DNA of 13,180 nt from Acidimicrobiaceae bacterium (lineage in GTDB: Bacteria; Actinomycetota; Acidimicrobiia; Acidimicrobiales; RAAP-2), in contig PLSY01000231.1 in NCBI GenBank assembly GCA_003164275.1, positions 1 to 13,180 on the forward strand, written 5' to 3'. Under the pieces are notes generated by a model. That model saw nothing but the letters and a program-made list of their open reading frames with translations, had not been told where the DNA came from and did no database searches. Positions 4,324-10,745 of the stretch are shown here, one piece after another. Both the position numbers and the translations under genes were made by a program. How positions within the stretch are numbered: the first letter of the stretch is position 1; every line of letters starts with the position of its first letter.

Positions 4324-6981
4324 ATGACTTCTGTCATGGGCGGAAGTGTCATTGGAGCGGCGACAGAGCGTGTATCGGGCGAGGTGCCACCCCTTGGGAG
4401 CCCCTTTGTCGGATTGCCAATCGTGGCCTCGAAGCTGGCGACTCCGCCGCTACCGGGCCGGTTCACCTCTCGACCCCGTGTCACTGCTGCGCTGATTGGC
4501 ACGGATCGACCAATTCGCGTGCTGCTGGCGCCTGCGGGCTATGGCAAGACAACTGCCACGGTCGCGGCACTGATCGAATCGGGATCGGATGATGCCGCAT
4601 GGCTGTCCATCGATGCTTACGACTCGACCGAGCTGAGCTTCTGGGCGCATCTGGCAGCCGCAATTGACGGGGTACGTCCTGGGATTCTCCGGATGCTCGC
4701 CGAGTCGAGTGAGCGCGCATTCGGACTTGGTGGCAGTCAGATGGCTGCTTCACTTGTTTCAGCCCTCGACGCTGACGGTGAGTTGACCCTCGTCTTCGAC
4801 GATCTTCATCGCCTGAAGAGCAATGCGCTGTGGGAGCAGCTCACTTACTTTCTCGAACGCCTACCTCTGGGCGTACGTGTGATCGCCATGACCAGATCGA
4901 TGCCGAGTCTTCCGGTGGAACGGTGGCAGATCGAGGGACGTGCCGTCGTGGTGGACGAACAGACACTCCGTTTCAATGTCTCCGAAGCCGCCGGTCTGGT
5001 TGAGGGTCTGGGTGAGGGGAACGCCAGCCCCGATGAGATCGCCGAACTGGTGTCTCGCAGTGAAGGCTGGGCTGTTGGACTCCTGTTCGAAGCGATTACC
5101 CAGCAGAGCCAGAACGACCCCGAAAGCCCCGTCGCCCAAGCGGACAAGCGACCATCTCGAACGGTCATCAACTACCTCGCCAGGGAGGTCCTCAACGAAC
5201 TCAAGGTGGAGGATCGAGAGTTCCTGTTGTCGATTTCGGTGCTTGACGAGTTCGATAACGGGCTCTGCCGCCAGATCACCGGGGAGAGCGATGCAGGCCT
5301 GCGCCTGCGCTCCCTCCAAGTCGCCCATTTGTTCCTCGTGCCAGTTGATGAAAGGGCTGAGCGCTTTCGATTTCATCACTTGTTTCGGGACCTGCTGTTG
5401 GGCGAACTGGAAAGCCGGGACCCTGGCCGGCTCATCGAACTGCACCGCTGTGCCGCCGAGGCCGCCCGGGCCAATGGTGACTTTCCGGGTCAAATCCATC
5501 ATCTGATCGACGCGGGTGATCGCGTCGAGGCGTTCGATGCCATGGTCCAGCTTCATGCTGCCCAAGCTGGAAGTGTCGCTTCGGCGCGCGAGCTAGTGGC
5601 GAGATTTCCCAATGAGTTCATTCTCGAGGACCCCCACCGAATGCTCGAGTACTCGTTCATCTACGTTTCGGCTGGTGACTTCGAGATGGCCGATCAATGG
5701 TGTGATCGGGCCGAAGCTGCTCTCGACGAAGACGACGCGCTTCGTGCGCGCCTGGATTTTCAACGCTTCATTATCCACGGCGGTCGGGGTGAGACCCAGG
5801 CTGCCCTCGATGCACTTGACCGCAGCCTTCAAATGGGGGGCCGCAACCCCCTGGACGATTTGACAACGGCTCGCCTCACCGCCCCAATGGCAGCTCGCAT
5901 TCACATCCTGCGCCGAGATTCGCAGGCCGCGTCGCTCTGGTTGGAAAAGGCGCGCCATAGTTCGCGGCAATTCGACCACATCCACCACGAGACGATCCCG
6001 GCGTTGTCTGCCTTCATCCAATTCTTCGCCGGGGACCTGAAGGGCGCCGAGCGACTTGCTCGACAGTCACTTTCAGCGGGAGAACATCTGGCAACGCCAC
6101 CGGGAATTCTTGCCCTTGAGGCGCTTCTCGTCCTGTCCGACGTTCTCGTGGAATCTGGCCGCCTCGATGAAGCAGCGTCTGTGCTCGACCGTGCTGAAGT
6201 GATCGCAACTCAACTGGCACCTCCTGCCTATCTCGTTGCCTACGCGCTCGCTCGGGTCGAACTGACGGCGGCTACTCAGGGACCAGCGCCGGCAGTGGTC
6301 CAGGCAGCGTTGGCAGTGACCAGATTCAAAGGGCGCTACCTTGGAGCTGACCTCACCAATCTTCTCGTGGCGAAGCACTCCTACTGGTTGCTGGCTGACG
6401 GCCGGACGAGCGAGGCTTCTCGACTCTCCGAGACCTTGCCGCTAGGGCCGTTCCGATCGATCCTTCGAGCGAAGCTGGCGATCCTTGCAGGCCGGGAGCA
6501 TGAGGTGACCAGGATCTTGGCTGGTTCCCACGACTGGCCAGCACCCGAGCGCATCGAAGCAGAGCTCGTCTGCGATGCTGCTACCAACTTCACAAATCTT
6601 TCCGAGATCCTCGAACGCGCCGACGGTTTCACGTGGACTGTCATTAAGCAAGGTGAGGACCTGCTTGGCCAACTTGCCGCCATCTCCGGGGATCCCGGTC
6701 GTTCCAATCATGCGGTAGCCCACGTACTGGAGGCCGCAGCCGCTTTCGATGTCACCTACCGAACAGGAGAACGTGGTGTTGTGACCGGCGGTCCGCTCAC
6801 CGATAGGGAGGATGCTCTTCTCCGGCTTCTACCCAGTCATCTGTCCTACGCCGAGATCGCCGCTGAGTCGTTCATCTCGGTGAACACGGTCAAGTCGAAT
6901 CTCAAGACCGTCTACCGCAAACTCGGTGTTTCGTCCCGCTCCGAAGCTGTGCAGCGAGCGCGGGATCTCAATCTGTGCTGA
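4324..6981 (+). CDS. Large ATP-binding LuxR-family regulator (LAL/MalT-like)
   Basis: An 885-residue STAND-class transcriptional activator of the LAL/MalT type. After a short leader, KLATPPLPGRFTSRPRV matches the usual lead-in to the NTPase. Walker A is APAGYGKTT (residues 69-77) and Walker B is LTLVFDD (154-160), so ATP binding should be intact. A winged-helix region and a long helical TPR-like sensor region follow to about residue 800. The C-terminal 60 residues are a LuxR helix-turn-helix: LTDREDALLRLL, then YAEIAAESFISVNTVKSNLK and RKLGVSSRSEAVQRARDL. In MalT-type proteins an inducer bound to the sensor allows multimerisation and activation; the inducer here is unknown. A TTG at 4216 would add 36 residues of poor character, so ATG 4324 is preferred; ATG 4336 is possible. 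No strong Shine-Dalgarno is seen. Confidence 0.9.
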   Translation: MTSVMGGSVIGAATERVSGEVPPLGSPFVGLPIVASKLATPPLPGRFTSRPRVTAALIGTDRPIRVLLAPAGYGKTTATVAALIESGSDDAAWLSIDAYDSTELSFWAHLAAAIDGVRPGILRMLAESSERAFGLGGSQMAASLVSALDADGELTLVFDDLHRLKSNALWEQLTYFLERLPLGVRVIAMTRSMPSLPVERWQIEGRAVVVDEQTLRFNVSEAAGLVEGLGEGNASPDEIAELVSRSEGWAVGLLFEAITQQSQNDPESPVAQADKRPSRTVINYLAREVLNELKVEDREFLLSISVLDEFDNGLCRQITGESDAGLRLRSLQVAHLFLVPVDERAERFRFHHLFRDLLLGELESRDPGRLIELHRCAAEAARANGDFPGQIHHLIDAGDRVEAFDAMVQLHAAQAGSVASARELVARFPNEFILEDPHRMLEYSFIYVSAGDFEMADQWCDRAEAALDEDDALRARLDFQRFIIHGGRGETQAALDALDRSLQMGGRNPLDDLTTARLTAPMAARIHILRRDSQAASLWLEKARHSSRQFDHIHHETIPALSAFIQFFAGDLKGAERLARQSLSAGEHLATPPGILALEALLVLSDVLVESGRLDEAASVLDRAEVIATQLAPPAYLVAYALARVELTAATQGPAPAVVQAALAVTRFKGRYLGADLTNLLVAKHSYWLLADGRTSEASRLSETLPLGPFRSILRAKLAILAGREHEVTRILAGSHDWPAPERIEAELVCDAATNFTNLSEILERADGFTWTVIKQGEDLLGQLAAISGDPGRSNHAVAHVLEAAAAFDVTYRTGERGVVTGGPLTDREDALLRLLPSHLSYAEIAAESFISVNTVKSNLKTVYRKLGVSSRSEAVQRARDLNLC

Positions 6982-6999
6982 GGCAGCGGTTGCTGCCTC
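6980..6999 (+). terminator. Hairpin overlapping the LuxR-type gene's stop codon
   Basis: GAGGCAGC (6980-6987) pairs perfectly with GCTGCCTC (6992-6999) around GGTT. The 5' arm begins inside the TGA stop at 6979-6981. No T-tract follows, so it is a terminator or 3' stabiliser. Confidence 0.55.
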
Positions 7000-7182
7000 G
7001 ATCCAACTCGTCCGAGAAGTCCGTGGCGCGGGGCCGGGACATCGAGTGAGGTAGCTGAGAGCCATCCAGGCGGAGCCAATTCGGTGGCCAGAACGTCCAT
7101 TCCCGGGTGCTTGTATATGCCCGATGCCAGAGAACATCCTGTTCAGAGGCTCAAAGTTGTCGATGCTCTCGAGCTTCTGCGT
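7000..7182. other. Non-coding stretch at the right end of the island
   Basis: No supported gene. The DNA between the LuxR-type gene and the tRNA remnant has no clear repeats or integrase fragments. With the remnant and hairpins to 7405, it makes a gene-free stretch of about 420 bases. Confidence 0.5.
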
Positions 7183-7222
7183 TGTAAATCTGCCGCGCAA
7201 GGTTCGAATCCTTCCCGGCCCA
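7183..7222 (+). pseudogene. tRNA-Tyr 3'-half remnant (candidate right attachment site)
   Basis: The first 19 bases (7183-7201) are identical to 1847-1865 of the intact tRNA-Tyr, including the GTA anticodon. Eight bases of the variable region are then missing (CTTCGAAG in the intact gene, between two AAG triplets), and 7202-7222 matches 1874-1894 with two differences. Both differences give the more canonical base: TTCGAAT in the T loop, and C rather than T in the acceptor 3' strand. There is no acceptor 5' strand or D arm, so it cannot make a tRNA. Confidence 0.8.
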
Positions 7223-7228
7223 CCGCAT

Positions 7229-7273
7229 GAAAGCCCTGTTCGGCGGGCCAAACGGCTCCTGGCCGTGGCTTTT
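7229..7273 (+). terminator. Terminator-like hairpin after the tRNA remnant
   Basis: GAAAGCC (7229-7235) pairs with GGCTTTT (7267-7273), with an inner GGCCA (7246-7250) and TGGCC (7260-7264). Position and outer-stem sequence mirror the hairpin after the intact tRNA-Tyr, so the repeat extends beyond the tRNA itself. The GGCTTTTCC end gives a short T-run. Confidence 0.5.
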
Positions 7274-7309
7274 CCGCATTCGAGTGCGGCCGCACCGGCG
7301 ATGCCGGTG
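7274..7309. terminator. Two adjacent short hairpins
   Basis: CCGCA (7274-7278) pairs with TGCGG (7285-7289), and CACCGGC (7293-7299) pairs with GCCGGTG (7303-7309) around GAT. They lie about 100 bases past the dedA-like stop on the minus strand and may end that transcript. Confidence 0.35.
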
Positions 7310-7405
7310 TCTGTCGATGCGCGCCCTCTCGAGGTAGACGGGCACCTTCTGACGATCCAGACCGACGCGAGGGCACTGTTGGCCTGACCGTGCTCAGGTG
7401 GATGC

Positions 7406-8047
7406 TCAGGATGCGGATGGCGAGGAGCCGGTGGTCGGCTGCGGGCGAAGCTTGTGGCGGCGGTGGCGTCGAACCAGGCCGAGGGTCAAGAGGGCGCTCA
7501 GGATCAGGCCGAGGGCCAAGGCGAGGAAGTCCTTCGGATTGTGGTGGCCGGTGGTGACGCGACCGGCTCCGTACGTGGTGAGGGCGACGGACAGTGTGAA
7601 GGCCAACGAGGCGATGCCGTTCCAGACCGCGAACTGGCCGAACTTCATCTTGGCCGTCCCCGAGATGACGGCGGGAGTGAAGAACACAGCAAGGCGTCCC
7701 CATTTGGCGTAAGCCCGCTCGCCCTTCTCCAAGAGTTGCTGTCGGCCGACCTGGCGCTTGCCGGGCCGGGTGATCAACCTGTCGCCCCATCTGTTGCCTA
7801 CCGCATAGCCGAGGACGCCTCCCAACTCGCCAGCCAGGAAGGAAATGATGATGACCATGTCGAGGTCGAGGGTCCCCTGGCTCGCCCCGACGGCTGCCGC
7901 TCCCACCGCCGCACTGCCGATGGCCGGTACCCCTGCCCATGAGGCGGTCACGGCCAGGGCCAACAAGGCGTAAGCCCACCACTCGCCTCCTGGATTGGCC
8001 GACATCGTCACCGTCGTGGCCATCCAGGCTGTGCTCATGGCCGACAT
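7406..8047 (-). CDS. DedA-like (VTT-domain) membrane protein
   Basis: A 213-residue membrane protein of the DedA/VTT superfamily, whose members act as undecaprenyl-phosphate or phospholipid flippases and support envelope integrity. Hydrophobic segments are visible around residues 24-56, 63-84, 117-130, 142-165 and 175-195. FLAGELGGVLGYAVGNRWGD (70-89) matches the DedA pattern of a small-residue helix followed by GYxxGxxxG. The later motif normally read RFxPxxR appears here as FFTPAVIS, so the proline is kept but both arginines are absent. Start ATG 8047 is chosen because AAGGAG sits 7 bases upstream (8055-8060); the frame could extend 28 residues further but those have no membrane character. 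It is divergent from the DUF429 gene and has a basic C-terminal tail. Confidence 0.8.
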   Translation of the reverse strand: MSAMSTAWMATTVTMSANPGGEWWAYALLALAVTASWAGVPAIGSAAVGAAAVGASQGTLDLDMVIIISFLAGELGGVLGYAVGNRWGDRLITRPGKRQVGRQQLLEKGERAYAKWGRLAVFFTPAVISGTAKMKFGQFAVWNGIASLAFTLSVALTTYGAGRVTTGHHNPKDFLALALGLILSALLTLGLVRRHRRHKLRPQPTTGSSPSAS

Positions 8048-8054
8048 CAGAGTG

Positions 8055-8060
8055 CTCCTT
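8055..8060 (-). promoter_or_regulatory. Shine-Dalgarno AAGGAG deciding the dedA-like start
   Basis: Read on the minus strand, AAGGAG lies 7 bases before ATG 8047, ideal spacing. It is the strongest ribosome-binding site in the window and rules out the longer start at 8131. Confidence 0.75.
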
Positions 8061-8235
8061 GGGCCCGAAGGATCCCTAGGGGACCGGATCGAGCCACCGC
8101 TTCCTGTTTCCTTCCAGCTTTCCATCCCCAACCGGTTGATCCGTCGGCGGCACTGTTCCTCCTCATGAGAGCGGTTTACTCGCTGCAGGGGCCTCTCTCG
8201 AGCGACCCCAAGTGGGCCAGAGGCGCCTCGGGCGA

Positions 8236-8241
8236 TAGTTT
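8236..8241 (+). promoter_or_regulatory. -10 box TAGTTT for the DUF429 gene
   Basis: TAGTTT fits TANNNT and ends 7 bases before GTG 8249, the same geometry seen at gtrA, yajQ, the PRC operon and the GNAT gene. It supports a leaderless message and the shorter start. Confidence 0.4.
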
Positions 8242-8248
8242 CGAGGTG

Positions 8249-8905
8249 GTGTCCGGTCCCGCCCAGACGACCCAGGCCGTCGGGATCGATCTTGGGGCCA
8301 CCGCCATCTACGCAGTCAAAGTGATGGTCGGGGAGGCCGTGTCCGTGGTCGATGCCCGGGTGTATCTCCCCGAGGCTCTGGATGGCCTGGTTGCTTTCTG
8401 CGCCGGTAGTTCAGCTGTGGCCATCGACTCTCCGGCCGGCCCGAGCGTTGGTGCCCACTACCGCGACATGGACGTGCCGCCGAAGTTCCGCTCGGCTCGC
8501 TGCAGCGAGGTGGCCAGTTGGGAGGCGCCCGACGTTCCGGCCGTCCCGTGGACCACTCCGTTGGCTTCGGTTGACCCGCCAGGCTGGATGGCCACCGGGT
8601 TCCGTGTGTGGCAGGCGTTGAGCCGCCACCAACCGATGGAGGTGTACCCCTATGCGTGCTTCTACCGCTTGAACGGATCGAAGAGGCCCCCATCCAAACA
8701 GCAGCCCGAGGGCCGACTGCGACGGGCCGAGCTATTGCGGCGGTGGCTCGACCTGCCCCTAGGGATCGAGGTCTGGTCGCACGATGGGCTGGATGCGACG
8801 GTGGCCGCCCTGGTGGCGGCCCAGGGGCGGAAGGGGGCTGATTTGGTCCCTCATCAGTGCGCCCATCACGACGGCTCTGAGCTGTGGGTGGTGGCGGACT
8901 CCTGA
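8249..8905 (+). CDS. DUF429 family protein, predicted RNase H-fold nuclease
   Basis: A 218-residue protein of the DUF429 family, predicted to be a nuclease with an RNase H-like fold. Motifs in order: GIDLG on the first strand (residues 12-16), AIDSP (58-62), a SARCSEV stretch (82-88), EVYPYACF (131-138) and, near the end, HDGLDATVAALVA. The acidic residues in GIDLG, AIDSP, EVYPY and HDGLDA are the likely metal ligands, so the active site looks intact. The frame opens at ATG 8165, which would add 28 residues of no family character and has no Shine-Dalgarno; GTG 8249 has a well-placed -10 box and starts shortly before the first strand. It is a single gene, divergent from the dedA-like gene. Its biological substrate is unknown. 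Confidence 0.78.
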   Translation: MSGPAQTTQAVGIDLGATAIYAVKVMVGEAVSVVDARVYLPEALDGLVAFCAGSSAVAIDSPAGPSVGAHYRDMDVPPKFRSARCSEVASWEAPDVPAVPWTTPLASVDPPGWMATGFRVWQALSRHQPMEVYPYACFYRLNGSKRPPSKQQPEGRLRRAELLRRWLDLPLGIEVWSHDGLDATVAALVAAQGRKGADLVPHQCAHHDGSELWVVADS

Positions 8906-9024
8906 GCCTGCCGCCAGCCAGCGGTGGTCGCCGCCAGGGCGCTACCGACTACTCGATGGTGAGGCTAGACGGTCGCGATGGGCGTCAACCGGGTGGGAGC
9001 AGCTCAGACCGGGACTACTTCGCC

Positions 9025-9047
9025 CCAGCCTGAAACAGGGAGGCTGG
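9025..9047. terminator. Hairpin between convergent DUF429 and LapA-domain genes
   Basis: CCAGCCT (9025-9031) pairs perfectly with AGGCTGG (9041-9047) around a 9-base loop, within the 171-base gap between the two convergent stops. No T-tract. Confidence 0.45.
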
Positions 9048-9076
9048 ACGGAAGCCGATCGCAACGATTCGGGCTG

Positions 9077-9346
9077 CTAGTCGCGTCGCTCGGCGCGTCG
9101 TGCTCTGCGTCTGCGGTGACGGCGCATCACCCCCAACCCGAACCAGATCAATGCCCCGAAGACGGCGGTGACGATGGTGAACAACCAAAGAGGCCACACG
9201 AAGTTCCAGACGAGGAAGTGGAGCCTGATCTTCTCGGTGTTCTGGAAGATGAAGATGAGCAGGAGAGCGACCCCGACGATCGACGCGATCGCGCCGCCTC
9301 CAAGTTTCGCCCTGCCCCCACTCCCTTCAGGGATCTGGCCGGACAT
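9077..9346 (-). CDS. LapA-domain (DUF1049) small membrane protein
   Basis: An 89-residue membrane protein of the LapA/DUF1049 type. Two hydrophobic helices (about residues 17-34 and 50-74) are joined by QNTEKIRLHFLVWNFVWPLW, in which QNTE and the following hydrophobic pattern are the family hallmark. The C-terminus is a strongly basic tail (RRHRRRRARRAERR). In Gammaproteobacteria LapA works with LapB in lipopolysaccharide assembly; in a probable actinobacterium that role does not carry over and the function is unknown. Start ATG 9346 has a GGGGGGA tract 4 bases upstream, and the longer frame upstream adds only non-family residues. It lies 185 bases after the patatin-like gene on the same strand, with a long hairpin between. 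Confidence 0.8.
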   Translation of the reverse strand: MSGQIPEGSGGRAKLGGGAIASIVGVALLLIFIFQNTEKIRLHFLVWNFVWPLWLFTIVTAVFGALIWFGLGVMRRHRRRRARRAERRD

Positions 9347-9370
9347 GATGTCCCCCCGTCTAGTCTGCCG

Positions 9371-9397
9371 GGTCACCGCCGTCTCACGGTGGTGACC
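9371..9397. promoter_or_regulatory. 11-bp hairpin just upstream of the LapA-domain gene
   Basis: GGTCACCGCCG (9371-9381) pairs with CGGTGGTGACC (9387-9397) around TCTCA, with one G-T wobble in plus-strand RNA that becomes a C-A mismatch in minus-strand RNA. It lies 24 bases from the LapA-domain start codon. It could be an operator dyad, a leader structure or a terminator for readthrough from the patatin-like gene. Confidence 0.4.
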
Positions 9398-9504
9398 GAT
9401 TCGGTTGCCTGGACGAGCTTGACACAGGGCTGGGTTGGCCGGCGACATGCCCCGGGCCCCCGAGCCTCAGGCGTGCGGTACTCCAGACTTCATCGGCGGA
9501 TCGA

Positions 9505-9526
9505 CACGCCGGGTCGCCGTGGCGTG
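9505..9526 (-). terminator. Hairpin after the patatin-like gene
   Basis: CACGCC (9505-9510) pairs with GGCGTG (9521-9526) around a 10-base loop, starting 5 bases after the patatin-like stop on the minus strand. No T-tract. Confidence 0.4.
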
Positions 9527-9531
9527 CCGAC

Positions 9532-10410
9532 TCAGTGCCGGCCAGATGAGGCATCGCCCTCCCACCAATCCCGGACGGCGTCGATTACCCGGTCGGCCTG
9601 CTCCATGCCGGCGTCGAGGGAGGCGGCCCGACTCGCAGGGTCGAGCACGTTCGGACCGAAGGCGGCCTGGGCATGGGCATCGGCCACTACGCACAGGCGT
9701 CCCGTCATCCGGGCCAGCCCTTCCGGATCGGCCAGCGACGCCTCCTCGCCGATAGCGATGGGGAAGAGGGCCACGACGGTTCGATAGCCGTCGGCCAGGT
9801 CCTCGTTGGCGACGGAGTAGACGCCACCGTCGACGTAGCGCCTCGATCCGATGGTCACCGGCGGCCAGATGCCGGGAACCGCACAGCTAGCAGCCACGGC
9901 ATCGACGAGGGAGGCCCCAGAGGACCGGTCGAAGGCCACCCGGTCGCCGGAGTCAGCGTCCACCGCGGTCACCACCAGAGGCCGGTCGGGCCAGGCGTCG
10001 ACCGGCAGCCTCGAGGCGATGATCCGGCGGCGCTCGGCCTCGGGGACGGTTGCGGCCGACTTGGCCAGGGACCCGATCCGGCGCCGGACCGCCTGTCGGT
10101 CCGCGTCCTCTGAGACCATGAGACCGAAGATCTCGGCCATCTCGTCCGTGTCCAAGGCCGGGACCTGCTCTTTTGTTTCGGTGACTGGGCGACGCTGGAA
10201 GCTCACCATGGTCTCGTAGGTATCCGGGCCGGTGACGAGGGCTCCGACGGTCGCCCCCGCCGAGGTGCCAACGACGAGGTCGGCTCCGGCGGCAAGGTCG
10301 AGGTCGCGCTCGGCCAGGCGGGCCAGTAGGCCGATCTCCCAGGCGATGCCGGCCACTCCGCCACCCCCAAGTACCAGTGCCCGGCCCTTACGACCGAACG
10401 CATCGTCCAT
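9532..10410 (-). CDS. Patatin-like phospholipase
   Basis: A 292-residue patatin-like serine hydrolase, predicted to cleave acyl chains from phospholipids or other lipids with a Ser-Asp dyad. The oxyanion-hole glycine run appears at the N-terminus as RALVLGGGGVAGIAWEIG (about residues 10-27). The nucleophile elbow is VVGTSAGATVGAL (Ser about residue 48), and the catalytic Asp is in YVDGGVYSVANEDLA. All key residues are present and the length is normal. There is no signal peptide, so it is probably cytosolic or peripheral. ATG 10410 is chosen because the glycine-rich strand follows closely; the frame stays open to 10653, but that extension has no patatin features and covers the divergent promoter region. 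No Shine-Dalgarno or clear -10 box is visible. Confidence 0.87.
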   Translation of the reverse strand: MDDAFGRKGRALVLGGGGVAGIAWEIGLLARLAERDLDLAAGADLVVGTSAGATVGALVTGPDTYETMVSFQRRPVTETKEQVPALDTDEMAEIFGLMVSEDADRQAVRRRIGSLAKSAATVPEAERRRIIASRLPVDAWPDRPLVVTAVDADSGDRVAFDRSSGASLVDAVAASCAVPGIWPPVTIGSRRYVDGGVYSVANEDLADGYRTVVALFPIAIGEEASLADPEGLARMTGRLCVVADAHAQAAFGPNVLDPASRAASLDAGMEQADRVIDAVRDWWEGDASSGRH

Positions 10411-10568
10411 AGCGGCAGTGTTGCACGGCCTGGACGTCTGCGTTCGGGTCTGGCCGCCGCCGAGCTTTCGGCGGGCTTCCTCGGCGATGTCCGCCCTGGT
10501 AGAGGTGGCCAGCATCCGGGCCCGGTCGGCCGTACACTGATCATGCACGCCCTGGGCTGTCACCAGAC

Positions 10569-10596
10569 TTGATCGATTCTGGCAACTAGTTACAAT
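10569..10596 (+). promoter_or_regulatory. Promoter of the mptB-like gene, -35 TTGATC and -10 TACAAT
   Basis: TTGATC (10569-10574) and TACAAT (10591-10596) are separated by 16 bases and match sigma-70-type consensus well. The palindrome AACTAGTT (10584-10591) abuts the -10 box, and AGTTAC is directly repeated around it, so the site could carry an operator. Predicted transcript start is near 10603, leaving a leader of about 140 bases. Confidence 0.6.
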
Positions 10597-10603
10597 GCAG
10601 TTA

Positions 10604-10745
10604 CGGATTGGTTGCGTCAGCCAGGTGCGGAAAGCACGGGTGAGAGCACGCAACGCGCGGACGAGGGACTAGGGATAGCTCCTCACCAACAGATGGGCTG
10701 CGTCGGCGATTGCGTCGACTCTACCGAGGAGAACCCCCACACCCC
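10604..10745 (+). other. Structured 5' leader candidate of the mptB-like gene
   Basis: GTTGCGT (10611-10617) pairs perfectly with ACGCAAC (10648-10654), enclosing a GTGC-GGAAA-GCAC hairpin (10625-10637). A weaker GAGG/CCTC pairing follows (10663-10666 with 10681-10684). GAGGAG at 10726-10731 is the only Shine-Dalgarno-like site, 14 bases from the ATG. I do not recognise a known riboswitch class. With 10411-10568, which I read as divergent upstream DNA, this completes a 335-base gene-free stretch. Confidence 0.35.

Larger units (their letters stand above)
1847..7222. mobile_element. Putative island inserted at the tRNA-Tyr 3' end
   Basis: The 3' half of tRNA-Tyr (1847-1894) recurs as an imperfect direct repeat at 7183-7222, in the same orientation and also followed by a terminator-like hairpin with GAAAGCCCTG and GGCTTT arms. 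This is the arrangement left when an element enters the 3' end of a tRNA gene by site-specific recombination. The enclosed cargo is a three-gene PRC-barrel operon, a DUF1269-like gene and a large LuxR-type regulator. No integrase, relaxase or phage gene is visible, so the element is decayed, was mobilised in trans, or the repeat comes from an old tRNA duplication. The boundaries are inferred from the repeat only. Confidence 0.5.

Noticed and set aside
4861..5565. 234-residue minus-strand open frame inside the LuxR-type gene
   Set aside because: No recognisable domain; it lies antisense to a well-supported 885-residue protein, as expected in high-GC DNA.
7183..7222. A second working tRNA-Tyr
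   Set aside because: The acceptor 5' strand, D arm and half of the anticodon stem are missing and the variable region is deleted.
7143..7982. 279-residue minus-strand open frame covering part of the dedA-like gene and the tRNA remnant
   Set aside because: Pro/Arg/His-rich shadow; it runs through tRNA-derived sequence and lacks any domain.
10411..10653. Longer N-terminus for the patatin-like protein
   Set aside because: The added 81 residues have no patatin or signal-peptide features and cover the promoter of the divergent mptB-like gene.
10604..10745. Known riboswitch (cyclic di-GMP or cyclic di-AMP class)
   Set aside because: An ACGCAA stretch recalls the cyclic di-GMP-I core, but the paired conserved segments of that class and of ydaO are not present; reported only as an unassigned structured leader.
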